From contig WRGT01000055.1 in assembly GCA_009787025.1 (NCBI GenBank), forward strand, positions 1 through 35,172: a stretch of 35,172 bases of DNA. The letters run 5' to 3'. The position numbers were made by a program, and so were the translations under genes. The stretch is from Spirochaetota bacterium. GTDB taxonomy: Bacteria > Spirochaetota > UBA4802 > UBA5550. Positions within the stretch are counted from its first letter, which is position 1; each line of letters opens with the position of its first letter. Positions 25,204 to 34,122 of the stretch are shown here, one piece after another. The notes under the pieces were generated by a model, which did no database searches, was not told the DNA's origin, and worked only from the letters and a program-made list of their open reading frames with translations.

Positions 25204-26182
25204 AAAGAGTTTTCATATCTTCTACAGCTTTTGCATAGGCATCATCAAATGACAGTTTAGATTTATATCCTGCTGCATTTTTATGTCCGCCGCCGTTATT
25301 TTTCATTGCAATCTCTGCAACATCAAGATCGCCTTTGGTTCTCATACTTATCTTTACAGGTCCTTCAATATCCTGTTTTATTAAAAGACTTGCAATAACT
25401 CCTTTAACTGTGAAAGGAGCATTTATGGTGGCTTCACCTTCCGAAAATGAACCCTTTGTATCTTTAACCATCTCCGGTGTAAGTTTCATAGAGATCATCT
25501 TGCCGTCTTCTAATATCTCCATTGAGGATAGAATTTTTCCTCTTAATTGCAGGCTGGAGAGAGAGTTGCTTTCATACAGATGTTCATAAACTTTAAAAGG
25601 GTCAACTCCTTTACTCACGAGATGGGATGCTGTCATAAATGTCTCTAATGTAGTTTTAGGATATCTGAATGAACCGGTGTCAAAGACAATACCTGTATAT
25701 AAAGCTTGAGCTGTTTTAAAGTTCAGTTCTTTTTTGTAATACTTAATTATTGAGTAAATTATCTCTGAAGCTGAAGCTACTTCTGCTTGAACGAAGTTTA
25801 TATCTATCATATCTTGATCACTCCCTTTATGGTGATCAATGAAAAATTTTTCCTTTACTCGTCCGTCCAAGTATTTATGTATAGAGCCTATATTGGTATA
25901 ATCATTGGTATCCAGAATAAACAGGGCATATTTTTCAATATCATCCGGAAGTTGTGATTCATTCGTAAATATAGTTATTTCATTATCAATATCAAGAAAT
26001 CTGCATATTTCCGGTGTTGGGTCGGAATTTAAGATTATTCCCTTTTTCCCCATCTGTTTTAGAAAATCTAAAAAGGCTATCTCACACCCAAGACCGTCAG
26101 CATCAGGACTTTCATGAGTTGAAATGATGAATTTATCATATCTATTTAAAAATTCATCAAGCATTTTAAATGATTGTTTCAT
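25187..26182 (-). CDS. nrnA: DHH phosphoesterase, NrnA-like
   Basis: 331 residues. The DHH domain has STHESPDADGLGCE (D27, D29), ILDTND and DHHKG; the DHHA1 domain ends with NNGGGHKNAAG (GGGH). This order is that of NrnA enzymes, which degrade nano-RNA and dephosphorylate pAp. Length fits the family. ATG 26182 overlaps the TAA stop of glyQ (TAATG), so translation is coupled. Single-gene assignment within the DHH/DHHA1 group (NrnA versus RecJ-like or cyclic-dinucleotide phosphodiesterase) is likely but not certain; the short length and lack of GGDEF/OB domains favour NrnA. Confidence 0.88.
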   Translation of the reverse strand: MKQSFKMLDEFLNRYDKFIISTHESPDADGLGCEIAFLDFLKQMGKKGIILNSDPTPEICRFLDIDNEITIFTNESQLPDDIEKYALFILDTNDYTNIGSIHKYLDGRVKEKFFIDHHKGSDQDMIDINFVQAEVASASEIIYSIIKYYKKELNFKTAQALYTGIVFDTGSFRYPKTTLETFMTASHLVSKGVDPFKVYEHLYESNSLSSLQLRGKILSSMEILEDGKMISMKLTPEMVKDTKGSFSEGEATINAPFTVKGVIASLLIKQDIEGPVKISMRTKGDLDVAEIAMKNNGGGHKNAAGYKSKLSFDDAYAKAVEDMKTLFKKHF

Positions 26183-27075
26183 TAAACTTTCTGTCCCTCT
26201 TTATTTAGCATCGGATAACCCATCTCGTTTCTAATCTCCACATATCTTTCAGCGCATTTTCGCGCAATATTTCTTACTCTGGCAATATAGCCTGTGCGCT
26301 CGGTTACCGAAATAGCGCCTCTGGCATCTAACATATTAAATGTATGAGAACATTTTAATACAAAATCATACGCAGGGAGTACAATCTTACATTTTTCATA
26401 TTCAAGAATAGAAAGACATTCCTTTTCATACATATCAAATAGTTTAAAATACATATCCGTATTAGCAATATTAAAATTATAATGAGAGTATTCAAATTCG
26501 CTCATGTGATGAATATCTCTATATGTAAATCGTTCATTCCATGAAATATCATACACACTGTCAACACCCTGGATATATGTACATATTCTTTCAAGCCCGT
26601 AAGTAAGTTCAACAGAGACAGGATCAAGATCAATACTTCCGCACTGCTGGAAATATGTAAATTGCGTCACCTCCATGCCGTCAAGCCATACTTCCCAGCC
26701 TAAACCTGCTGCGCCAAGTGTCGGTGATTCCCAATCGTCTTCAACAAATCTCAGGTCATGCTCTTTAAGGTTTATTCCAAGATATTCTAAAGATTTTAGG
26801 TATAGATCCTGAATATTTACAGGTGACGGTTTCATAATAACCTGATATTGATAGTGCTGCTGAAGTCTGTTGGGATTGTCTCCATAGCGTCCGTCTGTTG
26901 GTCTTTTAGAGGGTTCGACATAGGCTACATTCCATGGTTCCGGTCCAAGCGCTTTTAGAAAAGTAGCAGGATTAAATGTTCCGGCTCCGACTTCCTGATC
27001 ATACCCTTGAATAATGATACACCCTTGATTTGACCAATATTCATGCAGCTTTGAAATTATAGTTTGAAAATACAT
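26182..27075 (-). CDS. glyQ: Glycyl-tRNA synthetase alpha subunit
   Basis: 297 residues, the normal length for the alpha subunit of the alpha2beta2 enzyme. It makes glycyl-adenylate and charges tRNA-Gly with the beta subunit. Conserved stretches include [57 protein letters not shown] and [26 protein letters not shown] five bases before the ATG is the ribosome-binding site. The beta subunit gene (glyS), usually directly downstream, is absent; nrnA takes that place. An inverted repeat lies just upstream. Confidence 0.97.
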   Translation of the reverse strand: MYFQTIISKLHEYWSNQGCIIIQGYDQEVGAGTFNPATFLKALGPEPWNVAYVEPSKRPTDGRYGDNPNRLQQHYQYQVIMKPSPVNIQDLYLKSLEYLGINLKEHDLRFVEDDWESPTLGAAGLGWEVWLDGMEVTQFTYFQQCGSIDLDPVSVELTYGLERICTYIQGVDSVYDISWNERFTYRDIHHMSEFEYSHYNFNIANTDMYFKLFDMYEKECLSILEYEKCKIVLPAYDFVLKCSHTFNMLDARGAISVTERTGYIARVRNIARKCAERYVEIRNEMGYPMLNKEGQKV

Positions 27076-27091
27076 TTAAACCTCAGTTTTT

Positions 27092-27114
27092 TTATAAACA
27101 TAAACTGTTTATAA
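27092..27114 (-). promoter_or_regulatory. Inverted repeat in the glyQ leader
   Basis: TTATAAACA (27092-27100) and TGTTTATAA (27106-27114) pair perfectly around TAAAC, 17-39 bases upstream of the glyQ start. It could be a protein-binding site or an mRNA hairpin near the ribosome-binding site. No T-box elements (specifier hairpin, TGGN consensus) were found in the 160-base leader. Confidence 0.35.
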
Positions 27115-27237
27115 TTATCGGCAAGAATAAAGACAATGGAACAATAATATTATCTTAAATCATTAATTTATTCATAAGTAATGAATGTCTTATATCACTC
27201 AAGATAAATTCATTAAATATCTTTTTATTATCTTTTA

Positions 27238-28743
27238 TTAAAATTCTACTGTCGCATTATAATTATTCTTTAAAGACGTATGGTATTCTTCAAACTTTTT
27301 TTTGTCATTAAGTTTAAAAAATTTTAATACCTCATCATCGGCAATTTCAAATTTATAGTTATTATGCTCTATCTCAACCATTACATCTGCAAGATAAACA
27401 ATAAATATTAAATTTTGGAATTCAGGTTCTGCTCTATGAGGCCTGTGATGCAGTTCTATAGTTTTAGTTAGCGATTCATTAAAATTCCATTTTTTACAAA
27501 CTAAAGCTCCAAGCTGGCTATGGCTTATTCCAAGGCTTATCTCTTCAAGAAGATCAATATCCAGCACATTTTTGAGTCCATTTATCTCTTTTATTTTTTT
27601 TATTGTATCTGTTTGCAGAGCCATCATGATAATTTTCCCTATATCGGCAAGAAGCGCTGAAATATAGGCTTGATCTGCAAGTTTTGAGCTGCCATGAATT
27701 TTTCTTGTTATTAATTGCGCATAGAATGCCCGCTTGTATGAATCAATCCAAAGATTTTCATATTTTTCATATTTTGACTCTAAAGCTTTCTGCGCCCCTG
27801 TTGCTATCAGCAGAGTATTAGTCCCTTTTATTCCTATTATTTTTATCGCTTCATCAATTGTTTCCAATCTTTTCGATGTTATATATCCTGCAGAGTTTGC
27901 AAGTTTCATTATTGATGCTGTTAACCCGGGATCTCGCGAAATTGCTTTTGCTATATCGCTGATTTCACTCTTCGGATCTCTTACGAGTGCCCTGATTTCA
28001 TTTATATTGTCCGGCAGTGCCGGTATTTCTTCTATTTCCTTTAAAATATTTTCAGTAATCTCAAGATATGCCTCTTGAGGCAATACTTTATTTGGTATGC
28101 TGAGGTTAATAGATGTTAAAGCGTTATTTCTGCTCACTGTAAAAGAGTTTTTTGGGAAACCTGAATTTTTTATCAGCATTAATGAAATAATAAGTCCGAG
28201 TCCTGCGCCCTCTGAATCGTCAAGAACATCTGTAAATGCTTCCGGAATATTTTTGTATCTATAAGCCTTTGTAACTCGTGATTTAATTTTATTTAACTCC
28301 GATTCTAAAATTTGACTGTTATTTATTACACTTATAGTTAAATTGTCTTTAATAAGACCAAATTTTACCCGTACCATATACTTTGACATTTGAATAGATT
28401 TTATTATCTCATTTTCTTTTTGGAAGACATCATCTTTAAAACTATTCATTCCTTTACGGTAATCGTTTGTATTGTTAATATCCAGTTCTAAAGACTCAAA
28501 ATATAGCCTTTTAAGGTTTGCCTTTACTGCATTATTTACTAATTCCTTAATTATTGCGGTAACAGTGTCTTTATAGTATATTAAATCATAGTTTTCCAGA
28601 AATCTATGTATCATTTTAATCAATTGGGACTCTACATCCTCTGTAAATCTTTTAAATTGAATGAAAAAGTCGCCTTTTGATCTTAATGCTTCAAGATAAT
28701 CATCCGGTTTTATCAAAAAATATTTTGTTTCAGATTGAGTCAA
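27238..28743 (-). CDS. HATPase-HDOD fusion signalling protein
   Basis: 501 residues. The N-terminal half looks like a GHKL/histidine-kinase-type ATPase: an N-box KELVNNAVKAN (about 66-76) and a G-box SEGAGLGLII (about 175-184), but no phosphoacceptor His/DHp domain. The C-terminal half (about 235-440) is an HDOD domain: EIPALPDNINEIRALVRDPK, AISRDPGLTASIMKLANSAG, LLADIGKIIMMAL and ELHHRPHRAEP. HDOD proteins act in bacterial signalling; the pairing suggests an ATP-dependent switch or anti-sigma-like partner. The start is TTG 28743, supported by AGAGGA eight bases upstream. It stands alone on the minus strand after the glyQ leader. Confidence 0.82.
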   Translation of the reverse strand: MTQSETKYFLIKPDDYLEALRSKGDFFIQFKRFTEDVESQLIKMIHRFLENYDLIYYKDTVTAIIKELVNNAVKANLKRLYFESLELDINNTNDYRKGMNSFKDDVFQKENEIIKSIQMSKYMVRVKFGLIKDNLTISVINNSQILESELNKIKSRVTKAYRYKNIPEAFTDVLDDSEGAGLGLIISLMLIKNSGFPKNSFTVSRNNALTSINLSIPNKVLPQEAYLEITENILKEIEEIPALPDNINEIRALVRDPKSEISDIAKAISRDPGLTASIMKLANSAGYITSKRLETIDEAIKIIGIKGTNTLLIATGAQKALESKYEKYENLWIDSYKRAFYAQLITRKIHGSSKLADQAYISALLADIGKIIMMALQTDTIKKIKEINGLKNVLDIDLLEEISLGISHSQLGALVCKKWNFNESLTKTIELHHRPHRAEPEFQNLIFIVYLADVMVEIEHNNYKFEIADDEVLKFFKLNDKKKFEEYHTSLKNNYNATVEF

Positions 28744-28778
28744 CGCCTGTTTCCTCTTTTAATTGAGTTATTTGATCA

Positions 28779-28802
28779 TAGTATATATAATAGTATATAT
28801 AA
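28779..28802. repeat. 12-bp tandem duplication, -10-like
   Basis: TAGTATATATAA occurs twice in direct succession (28779-28790 and 28791-28802), about 36 bases upstream of the HATPase-HDOD start. Both copies contain TATATA-type -10 sequence on either strand. Confidence 0.8.
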
Positions 28803-28898
28803 ATGTAATAATTATGAGATAATCAATAATAATTAAGTTACACCAGCTTTTTTAGCTTTTTTATTTTATTTAATTATTATTTCAAGATAAATTTGTCT

Positions 28899-28932
28899 AT
28901 TATGTATATAATTTGATTATGTATATAATTTG
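28899..28932. repeat. 17-bp perfect tandem duplication
   Basis: ATTATGTATATAATTTG occurs twice without interruption (28899-28915, 28916-28932). It ends four bases before a consensus -35 box at 28936, so it sits where an upstream activator or UP element would act. Confidence 0.85.
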
Positions 28933-28935
28933 CTC

Positions 28936-28965
28936 TTGACAATAGAAATTACATAATGATATTCT
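28936..28965 (+). promoter_or_regulatory. Promoter candidate for the tail-anchored gene
   Basis: A perfect TTGACA (28936-28941) with TATTCT (28960-28965) 18 bases later. The leader to the ATG at 29145 would be about 170 bases, which is long. Confidence 0.35.
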
Positions 28966-29144
28966 CACAATCAGGCTTACTATGCCTATTGTTGATGATG
29001 TTTTGTGAATTATAGCATGAGAGTTATATGGTTCTTGTTGTATTTTTTATTGATATGGACAAAATATTATATTCTTAAAACCGGTTAATTAATAGAAGAT
29101 TTATTTTAGGATAATTAAATATATTAAAAATATAGGATCGCTAT

Positions 29145-30215
29145 ATGCCCATTGATCTTGAATCAGCTGCAAGTAATCTGTCGGAACAGACAAAAAGACT
29201 TCAGATCGCCCTATATTATACATCCGGCGATGACGAGAAAGCTAAAAAAATGATTAATGGCACTTATTTAGATCTTTTCTTAATAAAGGCGAAATTTAGC
29301 TCTTCCAGCGTTTATGGCGCATTTATTATCTTTTTGAATATTCCAAATCTCCGAGTTGAAAACATATATTCAATTATATCTCGTTCTTTTGAAATCGCAG
29401 ATATTAAGACTACTCAGACTTGGCGTAATTTTGAAGATCGTCTTGTAGATACAGCTAAAAAAGGCGATTTTGATGAGGTAATGACTGCAAAGGTAAATGA
29501 GGCATTGGCAAAGTCTTTGAATATGCAAGAGATTGATCAATTCTCACAATTGATAGATCAGGATAATGGGATTGCCGTAAGTCATAATTTTCAGAAGTTT
29601 TTTTCCGATGTAACAGGCTATCAGAATGTTACATTTTCAGTGGATTATGAAAAGATTAGTTCTCTTTCCATGGAGCTGCAATCCATAACAAGTACAAAAA
29701 TAACAAATTTAAAAATAAAAAATAAAAAAGAAGATGTGAATGTTGAGGCAATAGATGATTCCGATGATCCTTTAGCAGGAAAAGACGTAAGGCTTTTAGT
29801 AAGAGGAGCTTTGATTTTGTCTCCAATAAAAGGGAAGGATATTTCAGAGCTTATAATCGGCGATAAAGTGATGATCAGCGTAATTGATAAAGGGGAGAAG
29901 GCTATTGAGCTGCTTAAAGCATTTAATGCATATAACGAGGAGAATAGGACTGCAAAGCCCATTGTAGGTCGTATTGTGTCAATAAGTCATACTACTGATT
30001 TTAAAATTCATGCTATTGTAGCAAAGGGGATATATGTAAAAATAGTTGAAGAGGAGAATTTCATTAAGGTCGCTATGGATTCTACTTATTATGGTATGCA
30101 GTTTGCAAATGAAGAGAAAGCTTCCAAGAAAAACAAAATGACTATATATATTCTTACAGCGATTTTTCTTGTATTGCTTGCAGCAGTTTTACTGTTACTC
30201 TTTTCAATCTTCTGA
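29145..30215 (+). CDS. Tail-anchored hypothetical protein
   Basis: 356 residues. The cytoplasmic part has a helical N-terminus (ASNLSEQTKRLQIALYYTSG with DDEKAKKMINGTYLDLFLIK), a charged middle linker (KKEDVNVEAIDDSDDPLAGK) and a beta-rich segment (VRLLVRGALILSPIKGKDIS). A single hydrophobic helix ends the protein (YILTAIFLVLLAAVLLLLFS), so it is probably anchored by its C-terminus and faces the cytoplasm. AGGA seven bases before ATG 29145 is the ribosome-binding site. I do not recognise the family. Confidence 0.7.
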   Translation: MPIDLESAASNLSEQTKRLQIALYYTSGDDEKAKKMINGTYLDLFLIKAKFSSSSVYGAFIIFLNIPNLRVENIYSIISRSFEIADIKTTQTWRNFEDRLVDTAKKGDFDEVMTAKVNEALAKSLNMQEIDQFSQLIDQDNGIAVSHNFQKFFSDVTGYQNVTFSVDYEKISSLSMELQSITSTKITNLKIKNKKEDVNVEAIDDSDDPLAGKDVRLLVRGALILSPIKGKDISELIIGDKVMISVIDKGEKAIELLKAFNAYNEENRTAKPIVGRIVSISHTTDFKIHAIVAKGIYVKIVEEENFIKVAMDSTYYGMQFANEEKASKKNKMTIYILTAIFLVLLAAVLLLLFSIF

Positions 30216-30282
30216 TTTTTTATGTCATTGGCGTAAAAGTCAAATAACATGTCGGGCTTAGCGCTATTAGTTACATACCTGC

Positions 30283-30425
30283 GTCATCGCGAAACCTGTT
30301 TTAAGTTTACCCGATAAAACAATGTAAACTCGGCATGGCGATCCAGTAGGATAAATTAAGGCTCCGGATTGCCACGCGCAGGTTATTCAATTTATACTGA
30401 ACATGATTGATGCGCTCGCAATGAC
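30283..30425. repeat. Decayed long palindromic repeat (GTCATTGCGA-type ends)
   Basis: The ends are GTCATCGCGA (30283-30292) and TCGCAATGAC (30416-30425), inverted copies with one mismatch. Inside are GGCGATCC and GGATTGCC, again inverted with one mismatch. Sequences of the form GTCATTGCGAG...GCAATCTC...CTCGCAATGAC are familiar as dispersed non-coding repeats in many bacterial genomes. GC content here is higher than in flanking DNA. It fills most of the 293-base gap between two genes; no open frame is present. Confidence 0.65.
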
Positions 30426-30508
30426 ATAATAATGTACTTATCGTTTACTCCTGTTACTTATCAGACAGCTCCGACGATAAATAAAAAATTAAAGTTCAGG
30501 TATATTTT

Positions 30509-31606
30509 ATGTTTAATAAAAACAGGGGTAGTTACAGAGACATATTAAGAGATTTTTCGGGAGAGATTATCCCTGATATTGACGCATTTATAAACGGTTT
30601 TTTTGATGAAAAGATATTTTCCGCAGATTTGGACTTTATGAAGGAGATATTACAGTTTCTTAAGGAGTATTGTATTCGTGACGGGAAGAGAATAAGACCC
30701 CTGTTGTTATTAAACTCATACAATGGTTATAGGATTGGTTTTAAGAAGAGACATGAAATTATAAAACTCGGCGCGGTAATAGAGATGATGCACTCTCTGC
30801 TTCTGATACAGGATGATATAATCGACAGATCGGAAATGAGGCGCGGAGCAAAGGCGCTTCATATTCAGCTTGGAGACAGATACTCTTCTTTTAGTAATAA
30901 TACGCTGATAGGTCAGGATATTGCTTCGGTTACGGCAGATATACTCTTTTCGCTGTCTGTTGAGATAATCAGCGAATCTAAAATCCGGTATGATATTAAA
31001 GACAGGTTTCTAAAAATTTTTTCACAGACATACGAAAAGACTGCGTGGGGTCAGATACTTGATTCGTTAAATACTATGCCGAAAAATATAGACTCAAAAA
31101 GCGATACGCCCATGCAGGTAAGTATAATGAAAACCGCATATTATACTATGGTATATCCATTAACAATGGGTTATATTTTAAGCGGCGGAAAAAATAAGAG
31201 AGAGATTGCAAATGTCGAATCATTTGCCATACCTCTGGGTATTGCATTTCAGGTAAGGGATGATCTGCTTGGAATTTTTGGTATAGAAAAGGATACGGGT
31301 AAACCTAATGATTCGGATATTCTTGAAGGAAAGATAACTCTTCCTGTGCAGAATACAATCCTAAAATTATCGGACAGGGAAAGAGAACAATTTATAAAGC
31401 TTTTTCTTAAACTTAAAAAATCAAAAGAGGATGTTGAATTTATACGTAAAAGCATAAGGGACAGCGGCGCATTGGAAGATACAATGAAACTTCATGCAAA
31501 GCTCATTGATGATTCTTATAATCTTCTTGATAATCTTTTAATGAAGCGGTATAATAAGGATGTTATTGCCGGTATTATCGAATCTGTTGAGGATATTAAT
31601 ATATAA
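30509..31606 (+). CDS. Polyprenyl (trans-isoprenyl) diphosphate synthase
   Basis: 365 residues. The first Asp-rich motif is DDIIDRSEMRRG (about 102-113) and the second is DDLLGIFG (about 250-257, in FQVRDDLLGIFGIEKDTGKP). RDGKRIRPLLLLNSY matches the conserved GKRIRP entry. It condenses isopentenyl diphosphate onto an allylic primer to make the polyprenyl chain of quinones or the undecaprenyl-type or carotenoid precursors; chain length cannot be read safely. CAGGT lies nine bases before the ATG. It ends two bases from the convergent DUF4954 gene. Confidence 0.92.
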   Translation: MFNKNRGSYRDILRDFSGEIIPDIDAFINGFFDEKIFSADLDFMKEILQFLKEYCIRDGKRIRPLLLLNSYNGYRIGFKKRHEIIKLGAVIEMMHSLLLIQDDIIDRSEMRRGAKALHIQLGDRYSSFSNNTLIGQDIASVTADILFSLSVEIISESKIRYDIKDRFLKIFSQTYEKTAWGQILDSLNTMPKNIDSKSDTPMQVSIMKTAYYTMVYPLTMGYILSGGKNKREIANVESFAIPLGIAFQVRDDLLGIFGIEKDTGKPNDSDILEGKITLPVQNTILKLSDREREQFIKLFLKLKKSKEDVEFIRKSIRDSGALEDTMKLHAKLIDDSYNLLDNLLMKRYNKDVIAGIIESVEDINI

Positions 31607-31608
31607 CT

Positions 31609-33561
31609 CTATTGTTTTGTTATTTTGTCGATTATCCGTTCAATCCTTGATTGTTCGGTTTGAATTTTTTCACTTATAGTTATTATCAGAGGGTCTTTAT
31701 CTGTCGGTTTATGGTATTTGGCATAATTATTGATTATTTTATGACCTCTTATACTGTCTTTATCCTTTGAATAAAAAAGGGCTGATAAAAATATCTTATT
31801 CTTGGTTAATAGTTTTTCCATATTATCTTTTAAAGAGATATCCTTCAACTGTTCATCATATAAAGTTTGCAGAGCATGCGACCACTGCTTATTATTATCT
31901 TCTTCATATATGGTGAAATTATCTATGGTATTTTTTTCCGAAAGTATTCTTTCTATGCGGCGGGATAATTCATTTAGAGCGTATAATTGAATATAGAAGG
32001 TATAACTTTCTATCCCTTTTATTCTATTATTTTCAGTCACATAGTTTTTACCCAGACCTTCAATGTCAAGTTCGGTGTATATGTCTTTAATTAATAAAAC
32101 GCTCTTTAATCTGTCGCGGGCTATTATCGTCATATCTATAATTTCAGGTCTGAATATATTAAAGTCGATATTACTTTTTGTTGATCTGTTTCTCTCTCTA
32201 TATTTTATTTCATTTCTAATAACGGCATATATGTTGTCGCTCAGCATCCATGCAGGTATTAATTCATTATACGATAACGGGATACTTCTTGCGGCAGTCT
32301 GCCCGGTGATAAGCGAGAATGGAAATTCTACTCTTTGAGGCGGAGTTGTAGTATCAGTAGATATTACCGTGTATGGAGACATTGTGTAATCAGCCGGGAA
32401 CTTTATGCTTGAGCCAAGCCCAAAGAACATCCCTTCTCCGGGTAATATTTCCTGGTCAGGCAGCCGCGATGTGTGGTTTGAGCCGATATTTGCTCCATAG
32501 CCTATATTCCCTCTCCCCTTCAGCCATATACAAGCTATCAGCAATGAGTGGTGGTGTGCGCTTGTAAACGGACCGGCAAGACTTGAAGTTATTTCACATC
32601 CTCCGATTGCAGAGTTTGAACCGATAATCGATTGGGAAATCATACACTGTTTTTCGGCTGATGAGTATTCCATTAAAACGGATTTATGTATTACGGCTAT
32701 GGAATCAACTCTGCATCCCTGTTGAATAATAGATTCGCTAATATTAACGCCGCTGCCGATTGACGTAATTCCATCCTCTGAGCTTAATATGATGGAGTCG
32801 GATATGGACAATGCTCCGGAGATTTCAGTCATATTATTTATAAATGAGTTACTGATTGTATTTGTATTTATTATGCGGCAGTATTCTCCTATATATCCAA
32901 TATCCAAGGAACAACAATTTTTATACTCTGCTATAAATTGATTATATATGAGGTCTATACCTTTCGTGAGTAAATATTCTGCAATATCAATATCTATGTC
33001 GGGGAATATCTTAATAGCTCGCTCTCCGGTTTCAGGACCAATGGTTATGCTGTTTATGTTGTTAAGAATATTTTCTACGCCGGATGTTAATGTATTAATG
33101 TTATAGAGTACCGAATGTGAAGATATTAAATAATTCGCTATCAGACCGCATCTGCATATAAGAGATTCGTCTTCAATAATTGAATCTTTGATTATGCTGT
33201 CATAAATTCCCGATTGCAGAGTAATTTTATTTTCAACTTCAAGATGCGACCCTGCGAATCTTCCCAAGCAGCATATACCGTAAAAGCGGTTGTTGGATAT
33301 AAACGGTGTGAAAAAATCTTTTACAACAAAGACAGTTTCCCAGTTCTCTGCATGATTATTCTGTTTTTTGAGCTGGTCAATCTCTTCTATTTCAAGTCTT
33401 CTGTATTTGGCAGACAAAGAATTTTCTGTTAAAGAATTTTCTGTTAAAGAATTTTCTGTTACCGAAGATTTGATTTTGTTTATTTTATTTAAGAGTTGAG
33501 ATTCTCTTAATATTGATGAAAATATTTCGTCGTAGTTTGTTGTTTTTTCGTTTTTTAGCAT
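31609..33561 (-). CDS. DUF4954 family protein (left-handed beta-helix)
   Basis: 650 residues. The middle (about 110-420) consists of hexapeptide-like repeats of a left-handed parallel beta helix (SDSIILSSEDGITSIGSGVN, CRVDSIAVIHKSVLMEYSSA). It is followed by segments that I know as DUF4954 hallmarks: SLLIACIWLKGRGNIGYGAN, IGSNHTSRLPDQEI, GEGMFFGLGSSIKFPADY and PPQRVEFPFSLI. The family resembles sugar-nucleotide acyl/nucleotidyl transferases, but its reaction is unknown. Near the N-terminus a five-residue unit ENSLT is repeated, caused by a 15-bp minisatellite. The C-terminus is helical. It is convergent with the polyprenyl synthase. Confidence 0.88.
   Translation of the reverse strand: MLKNEKTTNYDEIFSSILRESQLLNKINKIKSSVTENSLTENSLTENSLSAKYRRLEIEEIDQLKKQNNHAENWETVFVVKDFFTPFISNNRFYGICCLGRFAGSHLEVENKITLQSGIYDSIIKDSIIEDESLICRCGLIANYLISSHSVLYNINTLTSGVENILNNINSITIGPETGERAIKIFPDIDIDIAEYLLTKGIDLIYNQFIAEYKNCCSLDIGYIGEYCRIINTNTISNSFINNMTEISGALSISDSIILSSEDGITSIGSGVNISESIIQQGCRVDSIAVIHKSVLMEYSSAEKQCMISQSIIGSNSAIGGCEITSSLAGPFTSAHHHSLLIACIWLKGRGNIGYGANIGSNHTSRLPDQEILPGEGMFFGLGSSIKFPADYTMSPYTVISTDTTTPPQRVEFPFSLITGQTAARSIPLSYNELIPAWMLSDNIYAVIRNEIKYRERNRSTKSNIDFNIFRPEIIDMTIIARDRLKSVLLIKDIYTELDIEGLGKNYVTENNRIKGIESYTFYIQLYALNELSRRIERILSEKNTIDNFTIYEEDNNKQWSHALQTLYDEQLKDISLKDNMEKLLTKNKIFLSALFYSKDKDSIRGHKIINNYAKYHKPTDKDPLIITISEKIQTEQSRIERIIDKITKQ
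33416..33460. repeat. In-frame 15-bp minisatellite in the DUF4954 gene
   Basis: AAAGAATTTTCTGTT occurs three times in direct succession (33416-33430, 33431-33445, 33446-33460). The unit is five codons long, so copy-number change would lengthen or shorten the protein without a frameshift. On the minus strand it codes for the repeated TENSL stretch near residues 34-48. Confidence 0.9.
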
Positions 33562-33586
33562 AATATATTATAAGCCTTGTTTTGTC

Positions 33587-34122
33587 CTACTGTTCAGACA
33601 AAGTTTTAGTTTCCTCTATTTTCTTTTTTATCTCTTCCCGACTCAATCCTTGCTCTATAAGTTCTAATATATAGTTCTGGACTTCCATCTTGCCTTCTTC
33701 TATTCCTTCTTCCTTACCTTCCCAGCGGGCGACTTCTAAGGCTTTGTCCATATCGAATTCTGCTGTCAGCATATTTACTACCTCCGATAAGTTCTTCTCT
33801 AAAAATTCTTTGAGTATGTTATTTGCTATACAATATTCTGAGGCTAATTTTATCGCTTCCTCTACAGAACAATAGTCCTCATATTCTCTTACCTTTTCTA
33901 TCAAGGATGCATAATCCGATAAGGTTTTACACTTACGCATCAGTTCTGGATTATATCCTTTATTTATATTTATCACTTTTACTTCTAAGTCAATGAAATT
34001 TTTCCCACAACACTATTTTTTAATTCGTCACTATTTTTAAATGCTGTTGACAGTTTTAAGGTTTTTTCTGCAGGAAAATCTTCTTTCCCGTTATATAGCA
34101 CTATAAATATGGGACTGGGTAT
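33587..34122 (-). pseudogene. Truncated, frameshifted Rpn/PD-(D/E)XK family gene
   Basis: Two frames on the minus strand together give the C-terminal half of an Rpn-type (PD-(D/E)XK nuclease family transposase-like) protein. The first (34122-33985) encodes IPSPIFIVLYNGKEDFPAEK and about 25 more residues to a TAG. The second continues as FIDLEVKVININKGYNPELM, then KVREYEDYCSVEEAIKLASE and the Glu/Lys-rich EGKEEGIEEGKMEVQ tail to 33587. The switch lies in the run at about 33996-34006 (minus-strand GGGAAAAATTT), a one-base indel. The N-terminal catalytic half is missing: the remaining part starts directly after, and in the same frame as, the stop codon of the Y1 transposase gene. The gene is dead. 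Confidence 0.75.

Larger units (their letters stand above)
28744..29144. other. 401-base AT-rich divergent intergenic region
   Basis: It separates the HATPase-HDOD gene (minus) from the tail-anchored gene (plus). It holds two short tandem duplications and one promoter-like pair, described separately. No small open frame with a ribosome-binding site or clear RNA structure was seen. Confidence 0.6.

Noticed and set aside
26182-27237. T-box riboswitch in the glyQ leader
   Set aside because: No TGGN-type antiterminator sequence or specifier-like hairpin was seen; only a simple inverted repeat.
33587-33976. Intact 129-residue protein from GTG 33976
   Set aside because: The GTG is in the middle of a conserved segment (LEVKVININ) of the Rpn family, and family sequence continues upstream in another frame, so it is part of a pseudogene.
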